NCBI GenBank assembly: GCA_022841745.1
Contig: JALHQW010000036.1
Location: forward strand, 1-64,000
Source of the DNA: Saprospiraceae bacterium
GTDB taxonomy: Bacteria > Bacteroidota > Bacteroidia > Chitinophagales > Saprospiraceae
Length of the DNA stretch: 64,000 bases
Reading direction: 5' to 3'
The translations under genes were made by a program, and so were the position numbers. Shown in pieces: positions 9,023 to 16,721 of this stretch. The notes under the pieces are model-generated. The model did not search any database. It saw only the letters and a program-made list of their open reading frames with translations, and was not told where the DNA came from. Each line of letters starts with the position of its first letter. Within the stretch, counting starts at the first letter, position 1.

Positions 9023-10402
9023 TTACTCCCCCAATACTTCCCGCAACTTCGCCGTCAACTGCTCCCCCCGCAGGTTTCTTGCGATGATTTTCCCGTCCTT
9101 GTCCACCAGTACCGTAGCAGGGATGGAGGAGACACCGTAGAGTTGTGCAGCGGAATTGCTCCACCCTTTCAGGTCGGAGACGTGGTGCCAGGTGAGGCCG
9201 TCTTTTTCGATGGCGGCGAGCCAAGGTTCACGGGTCTTGTCGAGGCTGACGCCGAGCACGTCGAAGCCCTTGGCGTGGTATTTATGGTAAAGTTCGACCA
9301 CGTGCGGGTTCTCTCTTCGGCAGGGGCCGCACCAGCTTGCCCAGAAGTCAACGAGCATCACCTTGCCCCGGAAGTCGGAGAGTTTCACGGGCTTGCCGTT
9401 TAGGTCGTTCATGGTGAAGTCGGGGGCCTCATTGCCAGTGATGAAGCTGGCCGACATCTTCAGCAGTTGCGCAACTTGGGCAGCGGCTTCGGGTTCTGTT
9501 TTTTGGTATTTCTCAACATAACGCTTGGCGTAAGTGCCGAGCACGGGGCTTTTGGCTGCCTGCAAGCCAGTGATCATGCCGCCCATGGCGAGCAAATAGG
9601 TACGGCTATCGGCGGGGATTTGCGCCAGCATTTTATCCATAAAATCACGCTGCACAGGCTCTGGGAAGCCGATGCTGGACAGCGTCTGCGTCCAGCTTTT
9701 CATTTGCTCGAATACCCAGGGCATATAGGCATAGTCGGCATCCTTCCAGTCCACGAACTTAAAGTATTGCGTGGCAAAATACTCCAGCTCGGTGATGTCG
9801 CCGCTGCCATGGATCTGGTAGCTGGCGTAGGTATTGATGGCGGCAACCTTGGCGAGGTAGGGGCTTACTTTTTTCAGGGAGTCGAGGTAGCCGAGGCGGC
9901 GCTTGTCGAGGTCGGCCAGCTTGAGGATGACGCTGTTCGTCATATCCACGTTGTTTTGGCGGTCGGCGGCCTGCATTTGTTGTAGCAGTTGGCTGAACTC
10001 GTTCTTATGGCCGTTCAGCGTATTCTTCACCACCTCATAGTTGCGGTTGAGGTCGGAATCGGGCAATTGGGCACCTTGAAAGGCCATGCAGGAGCCGTTC
10101 AGCGTCAGGTTGTTCTCCGTGCCGAGAATGACGGGCTTCATGTTCTGGCCATCCAAGCCTACGTAGTAAAAACGGGGCGTGGTGGCGGGCATGTTGAACT
10201 TGTAGGTCGTCCAATCGGTCGTCTTGGCAGCTTTAACAGGCTTGAAACTGATGCCGTTGAACTCAAACAGGAAGATAGAGTCCACCTTCTCGCAAGCGTT
10301 CACGTTGCAGGTGAGGCTGACCTCGCCTTTGTCGGTGGGGACAAATGCAAAGCTGAAAAGGGTAAGCAGGGCTGTGGAGAAAACAATTGCCAAGGATTTC
10401 AT
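9023..10402 (-). CDS. TlpA-like thioredoxin-fold lipoprotein/periplasmic protein with DUF4369 domain
   Basis: Periplasmic thiol-disulfide protein, 459 residues from the ATG at 10402. A signal peptide (SLAIVFSTALLTLFSFAFVP) leads into a DUF4369-type beta domain (about 25-120), a helical middle region, and a C-terminal AhpC/TSA-Redoxin domain (about 320-459) with the active site WASWCGPCRRENP. The cis-proline motif SSIPATVLVDKDGKI is present. Bacteroidota have many such proteins, used in disulfide reduction or cytochrome c maturation; the partner here is not evident. Preferred start is MKSLAIV; an in-frame ATG lies 21 bases upstream. Confidence 0.93.
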   Translation of the reverse strand: MKSLAIVFSTALLTLFSFAFVPTDKGEVSLTCNVNACEKVDSIFLFEFNGISFKPVKAAKTTDWTTYKFNMPATTPRFYYVGLDGQNMKPVILGTENNLTLNGSCMAFQGAQLPDSDLNRNYEVVKNTLNGHKNEFSQLLQQMQAADRQNNVDMTNSVILKLADLDKRRLGYLDSLKKVSPYLAKVAAINTYASYQIHGSGDITELEYFATQYFKFVDWKDADYAYMPWVFEQMKSWTQTLSSIGFPEPVQRDFMDKMLAQIPADSRTYLLAMGGMITGLQAAKSPVLGTYAKRYVEKYQKTEPEAAAQVAQLLKMSASFITGNEAPDFTMNDLNGKPVKLSDFRGKVMLVDFWASWCGPCRRENPHVVELYHKYHAKGFDVLGVSLDKTREPWLAAIEKDGLTWHHVSDLKGWSNSAAQLYGVSSIPATVLVDKDGKIIARNLRGEQLTAKLREVLGE

Positions 10403-10573
10403 GGATGTAATTTTAATAGTCATTTTGCCCCTATGGGGTGGTCATTGGTGTCATTGGTCATTTATGTGCCAATTTAATGGACGCTCAATAACAAGTTGTG
10501 AAAAGAGCATGAATTGGCGCATTTGCACTAAAAACACCGCAAAATTAAGGGAATTTTTCTGAGTCCGCAGCCT

Positions 10574-10879
10574 TTTAGGGGTTGCAGTTTGACAGTTGGC
10601 AGTGGGCAGTCAGTCAGCAGTCTTTTAGTCAACTACTAGCCTTAAATACGAGAGGTGGTATCCTTGAAAAAGGTACCACCTCTCGTCGTTTGTACTTGTC
10701 ACTGCTAAACATCCCGAAGAATCGGGACAAGACCTGCTGACTGACTGCCAACTGTCGAACTGCCACCTGTCAAATTTCCTTTTCATTTTCAATTAGCCTG
10801 TACGCAGACTAAACATCCCGAAGAATCGGGACAAGGCCTGCTGACTGACTGTCAACTGCCCCCTGTCGAACTGCCAACT
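10574..10879. repeat. Nested inverted/direct repeat block of ACTGCCAACTG units
   Basis: The left part (10574-10622: GACAGTTGGCAGTGGGCAG, CAGTCAGTCAGCAG) is complementary to the right part (CTGCTGACTGACTGCCAACTG). Between them is a GAGAGG palindrome (10648-10685). The right side is a tandem duplication: copy A 10705-10773 and copy B 10809-10879, each with the hairpin TCCCGAAGAATCGGGA followed by CTGCTGACTGACTG. A diverged inverted copy lies at 51157-51214. Copy B runs up to the prfC stop codon. Confidence 0.8.
10648..10685. repeat. 38-bp palindrome (GAGAGG family)
   Basis: ACGAGAGGTGGTATCCTT pairs with AAGGTACCACCTCTCGT with one bulged base, loop GAAA-like. Shares the CGAGAGG ends with 7089-7152. 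Confidence 0.7.
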
Positions 10880-12460
10880 TTATTCTTCGCTCGTGAACCT
10901 GAACTCCACCGCTGGGTGCGCCTCCTGCGCCATCTTCAGCGCCCAGGCACTTTCGGCAAGGAAAACCAACTGACCATCCTTGTCCTTGGCCAAGTCCTTG
11001 TTACGGCGGCTGCGGAATTCTTGGAAAGCCTTTTCGTCGTCGCATTTCACCCAGCAAGCTTTGTGAAGGTTGACGGGCTCATAAGAGCAGGACGCCCCGT
11101 ACTCGTGCTGCAAGCGGTACTGAATCACCTCGAATTGCAGCGCACCCACCGTGCCGATGATTTTGCGGGCATTGATTTCCTTCGTAAAAAGCTGCGCAAC
11201 GCCCTCGTCCATGAGTTGGTCGAGGCCCTTGGCCAATTGCTTCGACTTGAGCGGGTCGGCATTCTCCACGTACCTGAACTGCTCCGGCGAAAAATGCGGG
11301 ATGCCCTTGAAGTGCAGCACCTCGCCATCGGTGAGTGTGTCGCCGATTTTGAAATTGCCGCTGTCGTAGAGGCCCACCACGTCGCCGGGGTAGGCGTCGT
11401 CAATCACCTCTTTTTTGGAGGCCATGAAACTCGTCGGATTGGCGAAGCGCATCTGACGGGCATTGCGCACGTGCAGGTAGTTGGTATTGCGCTCAAACTT
11501 GCCGGAGCAAATGCGCAGGAACGCAATGCGGTCACGGTGGCGGGGGTCAATATTTGCGTGGATTTTAAAAACAAACCCACTGAATTTTTCTTCTTCCGGT
11601 AAAACGATGCGCTCCTCCGTCTCCCGTGGCAGCGGCGTCGGGGCGATGTCGGTGAAGCAGTCCAGCATTTCCCGCACCCCGAAGTTGTTGACGGCGGAGC
11701 CGAAAAAAACGGGCGAAAGCTCGCCCCGCTGGTAAGCCGCCTGGTCGAAAGCGGGATAGACCTCTTGCACCATGTGTACCTCCTCCCGCAGCGTATTGGC
11801 CGCCCGCTCGCCAATGTGTTTTTCAAGCGTTGGGTCGGCGAGGTCGTTGATTTCTACCACATCCTCCTCCTCTTGTTTGGCATGGGGGCGGAAGAGCACA
11901 AGCTTTTTTTCGTACATGCTGTAAACGCCCTTGAAGGTGCCGCCCTGTCCCACTGGCCAACTCAAGGGGCATACCCGCAGCCCCAGCTTTTGCTCCACCT
12001 CGTCGAGCAGGTCAATGGGGTCCTTGCCCTCCCGGTCGAGCTTGTTGATGAAGACGATGATGGGCGTGTTGCGCATCCGGCAGACGTTGACCAATTTCTC
12101 GGTCTGGGTCTCCACGCCCTTCGCCACGTCAATGACCACGATGGCGCTGTCCACCGCCGTGAGGGTGCGGTAGGTATCCTCGGCGAAGTCCTGGTGGCCG
12201 GGCGTGTCAAGGATATTGATTTTCAAGTCCTTGTACTCAAATGCCATGACCGACGTGGCCACGGAGATACCCCGCTGCTTCTCGATTTCCATGAAGTCGG
12301 AGACGGTCGTCTTTTTGATTTTATTGGACTTGACAGCCCCGGCGGTCTGGATGGCCCCGCCGAAAAGCAGCAGCTTCTCCGTGAGGGTGGTCTTCCCGGC
12401 ATCGGGGTGGGAGATGATGCCGAAGGTCTTGCGCCGTGCGATTTCTTCTTTTAAGCTCAT
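10880..12460 (-). CDS. prfC: Peptide chain release factor 3
   Basis: Class II release factor GTPase that recycles RF1/RF2 from the ribosome. The 526-residue length and all GTPase motifs are standard: [16 protein letters not shown] (G1), [18 protein letters not shown] (switch region), [15 protein letters not shown] (G3) and FINKLDREG (G4). The C-terminal RF3 domain is complete ([17 protein letters not shown]). Single gene, with a TAnnTTTG promoter box 20 bp upstream. Related factors EF-G and TypA are excluded by length and by the RF3-specific motifs. Confidence 0.98.
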   Translation of the reverse strand: MSLKEEIARRKTFGIISHPDAGKTTLTEKLLLFGGAIQTAGAVKSNKIKKTTVSDFMEIEKQRGISVATSVMAFEYKDLKINILDTPGHQDFAEDTYRTLTAVDSAIVVIDVAKGVETQTEKLVNVCRMRNTPIIVFINKLDREGKDPIDLLDEVEQKLGLRVCPLSWPVGQGGTFKGVYSMYEKKLVLFRPHAKQEEEDVVEINDLADPTLEKHIGERAANTLREEVHMVQEVYPAFDQAAYQRGELSPVFFGSAVNNFGVREMLDCFTDIAPTPLPRETEERIVLPEEEKFSGFVFKIHANIDPRHRDRIAFLRICSGKFERNTNYLHVRNARQMRFANPTSFMASKKEVIDDAYPGDVVGLYDSGNFKIGDTLTDGEVLHFKGIPHFSPEQFRYVENADPLKSKQLAKGLDQLMDEGVAQLFTKEINARKIIGTVGALQFEVIQYRLQHEYGASCSYEPVNLHKACWVKCDDEKAFQEFRSRRNKDLAKDKDGQLVFLAESAWALKMAQEAHPAVEFRFTSEE

Positions 12461-12479
12461 AAGGTAAAAATTCGGGGCG

Positions 12480-12487
12480 CAAAGGTA
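12480..12487 (-). promoter_or_regulatory. -7 promoter box of prfC
   Basis: TACCTTTG on the minus strand, 20 bases before the prfC ATG. The implied transcript leader is about 14 nt. Confidence 0.55.
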
Positions 12488-12577
12488 GGGAGAAGTTTGG
12501 GAGGATGGCTTGAAAGCGGATGCGTTTTAAATACAGCTAATTTTGGGGGGAAATAGCGCTCCATTATATCTCTCTGT

Positions 12578-12608
12578 TTGTTATTGTAGCGAGCTTGTCC
12601 TATTTTTG
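12578..12608 (+). promoter_or_regulatory. Full Bacteroidota promoter (TTG-20 bp-TATTTTTG) for toxin-antitoxin pair
   Basis: TTG at 12578-12580 and TATTTTTG at 12601-12608 are separated by exactly 20 bp, the expected -33/-7 arrangement. The antitoxin ATG follows 15 bases after the box. This is the best promoter match in the window. Confidence 0.7.
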
Positions 12609-12623
12609 CACTAAACCATTGAT

Positions 12624-12875
12624 ATGCAACAACTTATTTTGGATATTGAAGAAAGCCGCTACCAAGTGCTGTTGAAGTTCCTCAGCACTTTGGACTACGT
12701 GAGGATTGTAAAGCAGGAAAAAAGCCTCCTTGCTTCGCGATCCAAAAACCAGGCTGACGCCCCTACCCAGTTGGCTTTGATGAAACAAGTGCTCCAGCAG
12801 CAGACCCGACCGCTTTTCCAACAAATAGCCGACCCTGCCGCTTGGCAAAAACAGCAACGTGATGAGTGGTCGTAA
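12624..12875 (+). CDS. Putative antitoxin partner of PIN protein
   Basis: An 83-residue protein with no family I can name. It begins MQQLILDIEESRYQVLLKFL, the pattern of small Bacteroidota proteins that precede PIN toxins, and ends in a charged, likely disordered tail (WQKQQRDEWS) of the kind that wraps a toxin. Its stop codon overlaps the PIN gene by 14 bases and both follow a strong promoter match. The antitoxin role is inferred from this overlap. No ribbon-helix-helix or AbrB motif is evident. Confidence 0.75.
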   Translation: MQQLILDIEESRYQVLLKFLSTLDYVRIVKQEKSLLASRSKNQADAPTQLALMKQVLQQQTRPLFQQIADPAAWQKQQRDEWS

Positions 12876-13242
12876 TCTGTTGCTCGATTCCAAAACCATT
12901 ATTTATATCGCTCAGCATAAGCTGATGCCCGATGACTTCATCCTCACAGATGACCAACTCTTCGTTTCGGATATTTCCTTGATGGAAACTTTGGGTTACC
13001 CCTTCTCCGATGCCACGGAAAAACTAGAAACCGAAGCCCTCCTGAATGTGCTGTTGCGACTGCGCATTTCCGACCCTATCGTAGCAAAGGTTATTGAAAT
13101 TAGGCAAACACGCCGCATGAAACTGCCATATGCCATTATTGCCGCCACCGCCCTTTTGCATGATTGCATCGTCGTCACCCGCAATGTGTCCGATTTTGCA
13201 GGGTTGCACGGGGTGGAGGTGTTGAATCCTTTTGATAAGTAA
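12862..13242 (+). CDS. PIN-domain protein (VapC-like toxin)
   Basis: A 126-residue PIN-fold protein, presumed ribonuclease toxin. Conserved features: D9 in NLLLDSKTIIY, E42 in DISLMETLGYP, IIAATALLHDC and TRNVSDF with D111. The usual aspartate of the (L)PDAxIAA motif is a tyrosine (LPYAIIAATA, Y90), so one of the acidic metal ligands seems to be missing. ATG 12862 is used; a GTG directly before it is possible. It overlaps the putative antitoxin, a typical type II module. Confidence 0.85.
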   Translation: MSGRNLLLDSKTIIYIAQHKLMPDDFILTDDQLFVSDISLMETLGYPFSDATEKLETEALLNVLLRLRISDPIVAKVIEIRQTRRMKLPYAIIAATALLHDCIVVTRNVSDFAGLHGVEVLNPFDK

Positions 13243-13299
13243 AGAATGGGATAGTATTGAGGCTGCTGCGGTGGGCATTAGCAGAATGGCCATATTTTT

Positions 13300-13521
13300 T
13301 TAGGAAGCACATTTCACAAATGTAATCACCAGCATAATAATGAAAAAACCAATCAAGGCGCAGCCTAAGCGACCTATAATAGTTCCAGTACGATAAGTTC
13401 CTCCAGGGTCACTTGCACCTGGTTTGTCACCGTCATCCTGTACCTTAGCTCCTATAAACATTAATGCGACTCCAACTAAAAGGGATAATATTAGTATTGA
13501 TGCAGTTTCCATAGATACCAT
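13300..13521 (-). CDS. Small two-helix membrane protein
   Basis: A 73-residue frame with two strong membrane segments (ILILSLLVGVALMFIGA and LGCALIGFFIIMLVITFV) joined by a hydrophilic loop rich in Asp and Gly. No family recognised. The two hydrophobic stretches separated by a polar loop are unlikely by chance, but there is no supporting neighbour. Either ATG (13521 or 13512) may be the start. Confidence 0.5.
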   Translation of the reverse strand: MVSMETASILILSLLVGVALMFIGAKVQDDGDKPGASDPGGTYRTGTIIGRLGCALIGFFIIMLVITFVKCAS

Positions 13522-14093
13522 TTATTTTTGATGTTGTAAAGTTAATCTAAACCCCTAAATCTCCAAATCCTACCGCCTTTCCTACATTTTTCCCGCAGAA
13601 CCAAATAATTTCTCCCCGCCTCCCCCAAACCCTTCTTTTTCGTCCAAAACCCCTGTTTTCCCACCATTTCACAACACCCTGTTTCAACCCCCCCAGTGTC
13701 GTCAATCAAAGTCCAAGCTGCGCCAATAAAAACCCATTTGTTGTCAATCAAAGTCAATGCTGCGGCAATCAAACTTGACTTGTGCTCAATCAAAGTTCAT
13801 TTATTGGCAACCACACCCCATTTTTTGTTTTTCAAATCCCATTTATCATTGACGACAAATGGACTTTAATTTCCAGCAAATGAACTATTGAAAACATAAA
13901 ATGGCATGTTGAAAACATAGCATTGGCTTTGATTGCCAACTAGTCAACTTTCATTGACGGCGAAGGCCATCGTGGAGTTAGGCAATTACTATTTTCTGGA
14001 ATAGGCTTGCAAAACAAGCATAATCCGTTTACATTTGACAAAAAACACGCATGTATTGATACGATATTATTCACCATTTTAAACAATAAAACT
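13522..14093. other. Gene-free gap of 572 bp with AATCAAAGT repeats
   Basis: No credible gene. The left part is pyrimidine-rich; the middle (13701-13965) holds direct and inverted copies of a TCAATCAAAGTC unit; the last 100 bases, A/T-rich, lead into the duplicated-domain gene. The short open frame at 13542-13793 looks like a by-product of the repeats. Confidence 0.55.
13701..13962. repeat. TCAATCAAAGTC direct/inverted repeat array
   Basis: GTCAATCAAAGTC at 13701 and 13743 and CTCAATCAAAGTTC at 13784 recur with spacing of 42 and 41 bp. Degenerate inverted versions follow (CATTGACGACAAATGGACTTT near 13850, GGCTTTGATTGCC near 13926, ACTTTCATTGACGG near 13947), interleaved with ATGGCATGTTGAAAACATAG-type words. 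Confidence 0.6.
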
Positions 14094-14882
14094 ATGGCTC
14101 GACGTAATTACGAGGTTGTGATACCGAGACAACCTGACGACATGAACAAGCTTGGCAAAAACATCACCACCAAGCACACCAACGACGGGGAATCCAGCCC
14201 CATACCTGCCGCCACTGCCAACCTACTCAGTGGCAAACTGACCGAAGCCGACAACCAATACAATTTGCAGAAGGACCTCGAACGCACCCGTGAACAATTG
14301 ACAGAAGAACGCAACCAGCTATTGGGCATCCATCCCTCGCAAACGACCGTGACCGCTGGCACCGTGCTTTTCCACCTGACCTCCATCCGTGACTTCCTGC
14401 TCGGCCATTTCCGTGGCTCGGAGCGGAACCTTGGCCAATGGGGCTTCACCGTAAACACCCCCAAAGGCGTCGTGCAGGTCGAAATCCCCCGCAACCCGGA
14501 CAAGCTCACCAAGCTCGTGGCCGAAATTTTGAAAAAACACGACACCGACAAAGAAGCCAGTTTGCTCAGAATATTCGATATGGCCGCCCTCAAGGCCCTC
14601 AACGACGACGCTGCCAAAAAACGCTCCGACGCCGAGGCCGCCAACCGCAACAAGGAAAAAGCCACACAGTCCCGCAACCTTGCCCTCGGCACGGCCAAGG
14701 GCCAGACCACGAAGACGCCCGGCACGGTTGCCTACCTAGTGCGCTCGGTGCGTGACATCCTGCTCGGCATCTACCGGGGCCAAGAGCAGAAGCTCGGCGA
14801 CTGGGGCTTCGAGGTCAACTTCAATACCACCAGCAGCAACGGCTCCACGCCCACACCGCCCCCAACGCCACCCGCTGGCTGA
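14094..14882 (+). CDS. Orphan protein with two tandem copies of an unnamed domain
   Basis: No named family recognised. The 262-residue protein is an internal duplication: unit 1 (about 1-121) and unit 2 (about 122-245). Each starts with an xIPRxPDxxxKL stretch (VVIPRQPDDMNKLGKNI; VEIPRNPDKLTKLVAEI), continues with a charged helical spacer, and ends with a strongly conserved block (RDFLLGHFRGSERNLGQWGF; RDILLGIYRGQEQKLGDWGF). The tail is proline-rich (PTPPPTPPAG). There is no signal peptide or membrane segment. ATG 14094 is preferred to the upstream in-frame start because the similarity between units begins there. A hairpin terminator follows directly. Confidence 0.85.
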   Translation: MARRNYEVVIPRQPDDMNKLGKNITTKHTNDGESSPIPAATANLLSGKLTEADNQYNLQKDLERTREQLTEERNQLLGIHPSQTTVTAGTVLFHLTSIRDFLLGHFRGSERNLGQWGFTVNTPKGVVQVEIPRNPDKLTKLVAEILKKHDTDKEASLLRIFDMAALKALNDDAAKKRSDAEAANRNKEKATQSRNLALGTAKGQTTKTPGTVAYLVRSVRDILLGIYRGQEQKLGDWGFEVNFNTTSSNGSTPTPPPTPPAG

Positions 14883-14901
14883 GACAAGGCGTTTTTGAAT
14901 G

Positions 14902-14938
14902 AAAAAGCCGGATGACTTGATGGTCGTCCGGCTTTTTT
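14902..14938 (+). terminator. Intrinsic terminator after duplicated-domain gene
   Basis: AAAAAGCCGGATGAC pairs with GTCGTCCGGCTTTTTT around a short loop, with a T-tract. The converging epimerase gene ends at 14940, so the hairpin can serve both strands. Confidence 0.85.
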
Positions 14939-14939
14939 A

Positions 14940-15923
14940 TTATATCTTCCCATGCTCCTTCAACCACTCCACCGTCTCCTCCACCGCCACCTTTATCGGC
15001 GTCTGCGGCAGCCCCAGCTCCTTCCGGGCCTTTTCGGGCGTGTAAAAATTCTCGTCAATCGAAATGCGGCACATACGATAGCTGATTTTGGGCGCTTTGC
15101 CCGTTAGCCGGGCAATCGTCGTAGCAACCATGCCGAACGCCAGCACCACGAAGCTGGGGATGGCCCGCTTGGGCGGCGGCACGTTCAGCACCTCAGCGAT
15201 GAGGTTGAAGATTTCCCGGTAGTTTAGGTTCTGGTTGCCGAGCAGGTAGCAAGCGCCGGGCGTGGCCCTTTCGAGCGCATTGGCAATGCCGACGCAGACA
15301 TCCTTCACGGCCACGTAGTTGCGGCCACCGGGGGTGTAGCCTGCCAGTTTTCCGTGCAGGATATTGTCAATCATCAAGTTTGCACCAGTCCTTGTTGCAA
15401 ACGGGCCGAACATGAAAGTCGGGTTGACAATGGCAGCGGGCAGTCCTTGCTCTTTTACCATTTTCAGCACGAGGTCTTGCGCTTCCCGCTTGGTGTCCAT
15501 GTAGCCGAGGCCGTAGTGGCCGGAGTTGTAGGGCCGGGTCTCGTCACCGGGGCTTTGGCGGTTGCCATAACCGTAGCTGTTGGCCGTGCCGACGAAGACG
15601 ATGCGCTGCACGCTGAGTTCCAGCGCCAGGTCCATGACGTGGCGGGTGCCGTCCACGTTCACCTTTCGTTGAATTTCGGAGTAGTAGGGCCACACACCGA
15701 GGTGTGCCGCCGAATGTACCAGCCCCTCGCAGCCCTGCATGGCCGCACGGATGCTGTCGGGGTCGAGCAGGTCGCCGTAGCAAAAGCTGATGGGCAGCCC
15801 TTCGAGGGTGACGGGGTTGAGCCCTTTTTGTATGAATGCGACGACCTCGTGGTTGCGCTTCAGTAGTTCCCGGACGAGGTTGCTGCCGACGAAACCGTCG
15901 GCGCCAGTGACGAGTATTTTCAT
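14940..15923 (-). CDS. NAD-dependent epimerase/dehydratase (extended SDR)
   Basis: 327-residue extended short-chain dehydrogenase, probably acting on a nucleotide sugar, a sterol-like or a dihydroflavonol-type substrate; the exact reaction is unclear. It has the NAD-binding GADGFVGSNLVREL, a D in YGDLLDPDS, VHSAAHLG, and catalytic YGLGYMDTKREAQ region with S/Y/K-type residues. The correct start is MKILVTGADGF at 15923. An open frame continues upstream through the repeat array (FNPSILQSFNPS) and should not be annotated. A TACCTTTG box lies at 16034, so the array would be inside the transcript leader. Confidence 0.88.
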   Translation of the reverse strand: MKILVTGADGFVGSNLVRELLKRNHEVVAFIQKGLNPVTLEGLPISFCYGDLLDPDSIRAAMQGCEGLVHSAAHLGVWPYYSEIQRKVNVDGTRHVMDLALELSVQRIVFVGTANSYGYGNRQSPGDETRPYNSGHYGLGYMDTKREAQDLVLKMVKEQGLPAAIVNPTFMFGPFATRTGANLMIDNILHGKLAGYTPGGRNYVAVKDVCVGIANALERATPGACYLLGNQNLNYREIFNLIAEVLNVPPPKRAIPSFVVLAFGMVATTIARLTGKAPKISYRMCRISIDENFYTPEKARKELGLPQTPIKVAVEETVEWLKEHGKI

Positions 15924-15925
15924 GA

Positions 15926-16025
15926 AGGAGGGATTGAAGGATTGAAGGATTGAGGGATTGAAGGATTGAAGGTTGGGCAATGGGCTGTCTTCAATCCTTC
16001 ATGCCTTCAATCCTTCAATCCTTGA
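15926..16025. repeat. GGATTGAA hairpin array in epimerase leader
   Basis: Six degenerate copies of GGATTGAA, a 20-bp spacer, then about five copies of the complement (CCTTCAAT, CCTTCATG). The block can fold as one hairpin about 100 nt long. It lies between the epimerase ATG and its promoter-like box. The same unit builds the array at 52431-52519. Confidence 0.85.
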
Positions 16026-16033
16026 ACGGGGGG

Positions 16034-16041
16034 CAAAGGTA
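16034..16041 (-). promoter_or_regulatory. -7 box upstream of epimerase array
   Basis: TACCTTTG on the minus strand. If used, the leader is about 105 nt and includes the whole GGATTGAA hairpin. Confidence 0.5.
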
Positions 16042-16136
16042 CATTTTGGAATAAATAAAAAGACCCGCAGCGCACAATGGCCACAGGTCTTTTCTTGCCC
16101 CTACGGGGAATCGTAAAAACTCGGATGTAAGAATGC

Positions 16137-16604
16137 TCAGTTTCGTCCGGGCATGCCGCCTTGGCGGGCTTCCCGGCGCTTTTTGATTTCTTCGAGCAGG
16201 GCGACCTTGAAGTCACGGTCAATGCGCTGGAGCAGGGCTACCTTGCGCACGGGGAGCACCTCCATGAAGCGGCGCACGTAGTCACGGCGCAGTTTCACCA
16301 ATTGCTCCTCCATTTCGATATGCTGCATGATGGCGGCTTCCACTTCCTTGTCGGAGAGGAATTCGAGCTTTTTGTCCTCCAGGTCGAACTTGTCCTTAAG
16401 GTCATCCCGTTCGTTCTCGAACTGATTGAACAGCGGCCAGAATGCCTTTGACTCGTCGGGCGTCAGTTGCAGCCTTTCGGTGAAAAAGGCAATCTTGAAC
16501 GCCTCCATTTTCTCCTGCCGCTTCTCGGCACCAGGTCCGGGCTGCGCCATCACTGCCATTGCGAAAGCGAACAAAAACAGAATTGCGATGCTTATTTTTT
16601 TCAT
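16137..16604 (-). CDS. Spy/CpxP-like periplasmic sensor protein
   Basis: 155-residue exported protein with signal peptide SIAILFLFAFAMAVMAQ and an all-helical charged mature part. The segment TERLQLTPDESKAFWPLFNQ is the LTPDE-type motif of Spy/CpxP and heavy-metal sensor-like proteins, which bind unfolded proteins or metals at the envelope. Third gene of a cluster with an ECF sigma factor and an anti-sigma-like membrane protein, in the same direction, which suits a role as extracytoplasmic sensor. Start taken at MKKISIAIL. Confidence 0.82.
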   Translation of the reverse strand: MKKISIAILFLFAFAMAVMAQPGPGAEKRQEKMEAFKIAFFTERLQLTPDESKAFWPLFNQFENERDDLKDKFDLEDKKLEFLSDKEVEAAIMQHIEMEEQLVKLRRDYVRRFMEVLPVRKVALLQRIDRDFKVALLEEIKKRREARQGGMPGRN

Positions 16605-16679
16605 TGCTTTAAATTTCGTAGCCGCCAAATTTATTTGGCAGGCAAGGGTTTTACTGTTTGAAAACTGGTTAGGAATTTG

Positions 16680-16721
16680 AGCAGTACCTGACTGCCAACT
16701 GCCAACTGACGAACTGCCAAC
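16680..16721. repeat. Short ACTGCCAACTG direct repeats
   Basis: Three to four copies of (G)ACTGCCAACT between the Spy-like and anti-sigma-like genes. Same unit as in 10574-10879. No inverted arm seen. Confidence 0.55.

Larger units (their letters stand above)
10403..10879. other. Gene-free gap of 477 bp filled with repeats
   Basis: Between the thioredoxin gene and prfC, both on the minus strand. It has GGTCATTGGTGTCATTGG direct repeats near 10437, then nested inverted repeats (10574-10879). Nothing coding was recognised. Confidence 0.6.

Noticed and set aside
10705-10879. Insertion sequence ends around prfC repeats
   Set aside because: No transposase, no target duplication and the repeats are internally short-period, so they fit the array class better.
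13542-13793. 83-codon frame in the repeat-rich gap
   Set aside because: Its sequence simply translates the AATCAAAGT repeat (SLIAAALTLIDNKW, VFIGAAWTLIDDTG); no start context or homology.
13701-13962. CRISPR-like array
   Set aside because: Repeats are only 12-13 bp, few, degenerate and partly inverted, with no cas genes in the window.
15924-15980. N-terminal extension of the epimerase through the repeat
   Set aside because: Residues FNPSILQSFNPS come from the GGATTGAA array; the dinucleotide-binding fold starts at MKILVTGADGF.
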